From assembly GCF_026230175.1 (NCBI RefSeq), contig NZ_CP104208.1, forward strand, positions 1,116,001-1,180,000: DNA of 64,000 bases, given 5' to 3'. Source of the DNA: Desulfovibrio mangrovi. GTDB lineage: Bacteria > Desulfobacterota > Desulfovibrionia > Desulfovibrionales > Desulfovibrionaceae. Under the pieces are notes generated by a model. That model had not been told where the DNA came from, searched no databases, and saw only the letters and a list, made by a program, of their open reading frames with translations. Shown piece after piece: positions 61,726 to 64,000 of the stretch; the first letter of the stretch is position 1, and the number at the start of each line of letters is the position of its first letter. Position numbers and translations under genes: made by a program.

Positions 61726-62649
61726 ATGCTCTGGTTGCTGATAAAGCTGTATTTTTCTGCCCTGCTGACAGTATCCGCCATTACCTATCTGCTCTTCTGG
61801 TATGAAGAAGGCAGCCGTCCTTACGGCCCTCACCCCGGTGTCTGCACCCGTGCAACCTGCATCCTGCGCGGCCTCATCATGAGCTTCTTCAGCATGCTGT
61901 TCGTTACAATAAGTTATCCGCTGGGATTCGTCCCGGACCGCCTTATGTTCGGCAAGCGCGGAACGGCAAGTCCGGAGAATCCGCCGATTCTGCTGGTTCA
62001 CGGCCTGTACCACAACGCCTCCGCGTGGCTGGCCTATCGCCGTTGGTTCAAGCAGGCAGGTTTCACAAACTCCCATGCGTTCACCTACTTCAGCTTTTTC
62101 ACCCGATTCGAGACTCTGCTGAGCAAATTGGAAGAAGAGGTTGCCGCACTTGAGAAACGCCACCCGTCAACCAAACCGATTCTCGTCGGCCACAGCCTTG
62201 GTGGTCTGCTCATACGTGCATGGTTGTCGGAGGGAGATAACGAACAGCGGGTCGCAGGCGTCATCACGCTGGGCACGCCGCACCAAGGGAGCAAGCTGGC
62301 CGGATTGGGTGCCGGCGCGCTATCCCGAAGCCTCATTTTCCGCGGACCGCTTATCCGCACCATTGAAGCCAACGACATTGCCCCGAGCATCCCCTGCTAC
62401 AGTCTCTCGTCGGCACTGGACAATATGGTGCTCCCTCAGGAAGGTCTGCACATCCGCAATGCGTCGTGGATAGAGGAAAGAGCTCCGCAGGTCAGCCATA
62501 TCGCCATGCTCTTCCACAAGGGAACCGCGTTGCAAGCCATCAACGCTCTGTGTGCCATTGTGGACGAACAGACGGAACCGCGCGACATTCTGCCTGACAT
62601 GGGGACTATTGAAGATACACCCGCAACGACGCATCCTGACGATGAGTAG
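61726..62649 (+). CDS. Membrane-anchored alpha/beta hydrolase (lipase/esterase-like)
   Basis: 307 residues from the ATG at 61726 (CAGGAAA upstream). Two hydrophobic segments (about 3-22 and 46-66) suggest membrane anchoring. An alpha/beta-hydrolase domain follows, with oxyanion segment ILLVHGLYHNASAW, nucleophile motif VGHSLGGLL (Ser about 165) and TLGTPHQGSKLAGLG, typical of triacylglycerol-lipase/PGAP1-like members. A late His (VSHIAMLFHKG) may complete the triad. The substrate is unknown. The frame is open upstream to 61657, but that part lacks a ribosome site. Confidence 0.82.
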   Translation: MLWLLIKLYFSALLTVSAITYLLFWYEEGSRPYGPHPGVCTRATCILRGLIMSFFSMLFVTISYPLGFVPDRLMFGKRGTASPENPPILLVHGLYHNASAWLAYRRWFKQAGFTNSHAFTYFSFFTRFETLLSKLEEEVAALEKRHPSTKPILVGHSLGGLLIRAWLSEGDNEQRVAGVITLGTPHQGSKLAGLGAGALSRSLIFRGPLIRTIEANDIAPSIPCYSLSSALDNMVLPQEGLHIRNASWIEERAPQVSHIAMLFHKGTALQAINALCAIVDEQTEPRDILPDMGTIEDTPATTHPDDE

Positions 62650-62656
62650 CTTCGCG

Positions 62657-63850
62657 CTAGAAACCGCACTCCTGCAGAAATCGCGCATAGACACCTAAAT
62701 ATCCCTGCACCATACGCTGCTGCATAAAGCGCTGCCGGTAACTCTCCATACCCGCGAGAGACAATGACCGACGAAGACTGCCGGAACCAAGCACGGACAC
62801 GCAAGCATCCACAAAACCAGTCCACTCTCCGGCCGTTACAAGCAGGCCCGTTGTTCCGTTCAACACCTGCTCCTTCACTCCGCCCGCATCAAAGGCAACC
62901 ACAGGACATCCCAGAGACAACGCCTCAAGAACAACCAGCGGATGATTATCCGCAATGGTGGGATAGGCAAAACAGTCCGCAGCGGCCATGCACAACTGGG
63001 CATGTTCCCTGTCCAGATACGGCCAGCGGACACAGGCACCGTCGCGCGAATGTGATTCGCCCCCGACCATGAAACACAAGGCTCCTTCCACCCGGGACCG
63101 TATTTCCTCCCACACTGCCTGCCAGCGATCACCGGACTTGTATGCGGCCTGCTCTCCCCCATGCGCCATGAACAGTACCATTCTCGCCTCGGGAGCAATT
63201 CCCAGTTGCTGCCGTGCAACAGAACGGGAAAGCCCGGCGGGGGGCTCTTCCACCCCATTGGGTATGACACTGCACGGCACCTGCGGCACAACAGTTCTGA
63301 CCAGCCCTTTGAGCCAGCCCGAAGGGGCAACAAGCTGCACGCCCGCGGCCTCGTGTGCAGCCTGCAATGCAGCAAGTCTGCTCCGCTGTTTTTGGGCAGC
63401 ATCCGCATATCCGCGGGGACATGGTTCATAACAGCCTTCAAAAATGCCGCGACACTCCAGCGGATACGGGCAGCCGCCTGTCAGCAGCGAGCAGTCATGC
63501 AAGGTCAGCACAGCCGGCACACGAAGAGCGGCCATTTCCGCAAGACAGGCAGCCCAATCCAATGAACCGTGGAGATGCAGCAAACGGCGGGATTCAGCTA
63601 TGGAAACAAGGTACGCGGCAAGCTCTGCCGCAGGAAGGGTACTGTCCGACAGTGCAAGCGGTTCCTTCGCCGAACCTGTGTCGTTAAGCTCGCATGACGC
63701 GCTACAGGCAACACAGCACTCTTCGAGTCCAGCCCTGATCATGCTGGCGACACGGGCCGCCCCGCCACGCCATGCAAGCACGGAATGCATATGCACGCCT
63801 GCATCGAACAGAGGTGAATCGGAAGGAATCCGGAATCCGGCATCAGACAT
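62657..63850 (-). CDS. Family 4-type glycosyltransferase
   Basis: 397 residues of the GT-B fold. The N-terminal half has a variable acceptor part with several cysteines (CPYPLECRGIFEGCYEPCP). The C-terminal half has the nucleotide-sugar region: VIPNGVEEP, FMVGGESHSRDG, then the GT4 signature DNHPLVVLEALSLGCPVVAFDAGG split over about residues 305-330. It probably transfers a sugar to a surface polysaccharide or glycan. Its start overlaps the stop of the upstream gene by one base (TGATG), so it belongs to an operon that continues beyond the right edge. Confidence 0.88.
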   Translation of the reverse strand: MSDAGFRIPSDSPLFDAGVHMHSVLAWRGGAARVASMIRAGLEECCVACSASCELNDTGSAKEPLALSDSTLPAAELAAYLVSIAESRRLLHLHGSLDWAACLAEMAALRVPAVLTLHDCSLLTGGCPYPLECRGIFEGCYEPCPRGYADAAQKQRSRLAALQAAHEAAGVQLVAPSGWLKGLVRTVVPQVPCSVIPNGVEEPPAGLSRSVARQQLGIAPEARMVLFMAHGGEQAAYKSGDRWQAVWEEIRSRVEGALCFMVGGESHSRDGACVRWPYLDREHAQLCMAAADCFAYPTIADNHPLVVLEALSLGCPVVAFDAGGVKEQVLNGTTGLLVTAGEWTGFVDACVSVLGSGSLRRSLSLAGMESYRQRFMQQRMVQGYLGVYARFLQECGF

Positions 63851-64000
63851 CAGACGCGCTCCAGAAAGTCATGCTTGAGCGCCCAGAGCAGCATAGCCTG
63901 AGCATGACAGGAAGAAACGGGGGCCCATGCACTTCCATCACCGGACGCCTGCCCTTCTTCCTGCATTCTCTTCACAAGCAAGGCGGTCAAAGCGGTAACG
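63850..64000 (-). CDS. C-terminal fragment of an unknown protein cut by the right edge
   Basis: Read on the minus strand, the frame is open from the window edge to a TGA at 63852-63850. It encodes about 49 residues (TALTALLVKRMQEEGQASG; then HAQAMLLWALKHDFLERV). It is directly coupled to the glycosyltransferase start by TGATG. It may be another glycan-assembly protein by position, but the fragment carries no diagnostic motif. Confidence 0.6.
   Translation of the reverse strand, partial: VTALTALLVKRMQEEGQASGDGSAWAPVSSCHAQAMLLWALKHDFLERV

Noticed and set aside
1-64000. CRISPR arrays, insertion sequences, rRNA genes or prophage genes
   Set aside because: Looked for regularly spaced repeats, transposase or integrase motifs and rRNA signatures in gene-free stretches; none were recognised.

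Overview
The window looks like a contiguous piece of chromosome from a sulfate-reducing bacterium of the Desulfovibrionaceae (Desulfovibrio in the broad sense). This is inferred from four things: the gene order pdxJ-acpS-nnr-CBS-tsaE-lysC-cimA; the three-gene LutABC-type lactate oxidation operon; a tmRNA whose tag reads ANDNYEYALAA; and a HesB-like protein with an in-frame UGA. The species cannot be fixed from the sequence alone. Most of the window is compact housekeeping DNA of moderate to high GC. No insertion sequence, integrase, CRISPR array, rRNA or prophage was found.

Layout. 1-4.0 kb: a VTT-domain membrane protein and the Trk potassium uptake pair. 4.2-15.3 kb: a minus-strand block with rpsT, glyS, glyQ, recO, a RodZ-like protein, two SurA/parvulin-type chaperones and mfd. 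15.4-17.8 kb: cheW, a small unknown gene behind a set of phased repeats, and ugd. 18-24.6 kb: a plus-strand metabolic operon running from pdxJ to cimA. 24.7-27.7 kb: ribB under an FMN riboswitch, a diguanylate cyclase and a secreted nuclease. 27.7-34.6 kb: the macromolecular synthesis cluster rpsU-yqeY-mutS2-dnaG-rpoD. 34.8-42.7 kb: HU, rsmA, a DUF2062 protein, an EF-G, an unknown protein, lptG and lptF. 42.9-44.1 kb: uppP and two identical CAU-anticodon tRNA genes. 44.2-48.2 kb: a large transporter-type sensor kinase with a small membrane partner. 48.3-49.6 kb: a sigma-54-driven unknown gene and tmRNA. 49.7-52.2 kb: an accessory pocket (DUF2971, HNH and macro-domain genes). 52.4-54.2 kb: pyrR and a tandem pair of HesB/IscA-like genes. 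54.3-64 kb: unknown membrane and exported proteins, a DUF1653 protein, lutABC, a MarC protein, an alpha/beta hydrolase and a glycosyltransferase locus cut by the right edge.

The most notable feature is the second HesB-like gene (53796-54116). It is interrupted by an in-frame TGA exactly where its upstream paralog has the conserved Cys of the GGCSGP motif. A 7-bp hairpin with a GG-containing loop begins 18 nt after the TGA. Synonymous codon differences from the paralog create this hairpin, so the gene is best read as a selenoprotein gene with a bacterial SECIS. Other points worth checking are a textbook sigma-54 promoter at 48320, phased TATAAAAG-like repeats at 15972-16027, LldR-like palindromes before lutA, and the orphan SSF-domain histidine kinase.
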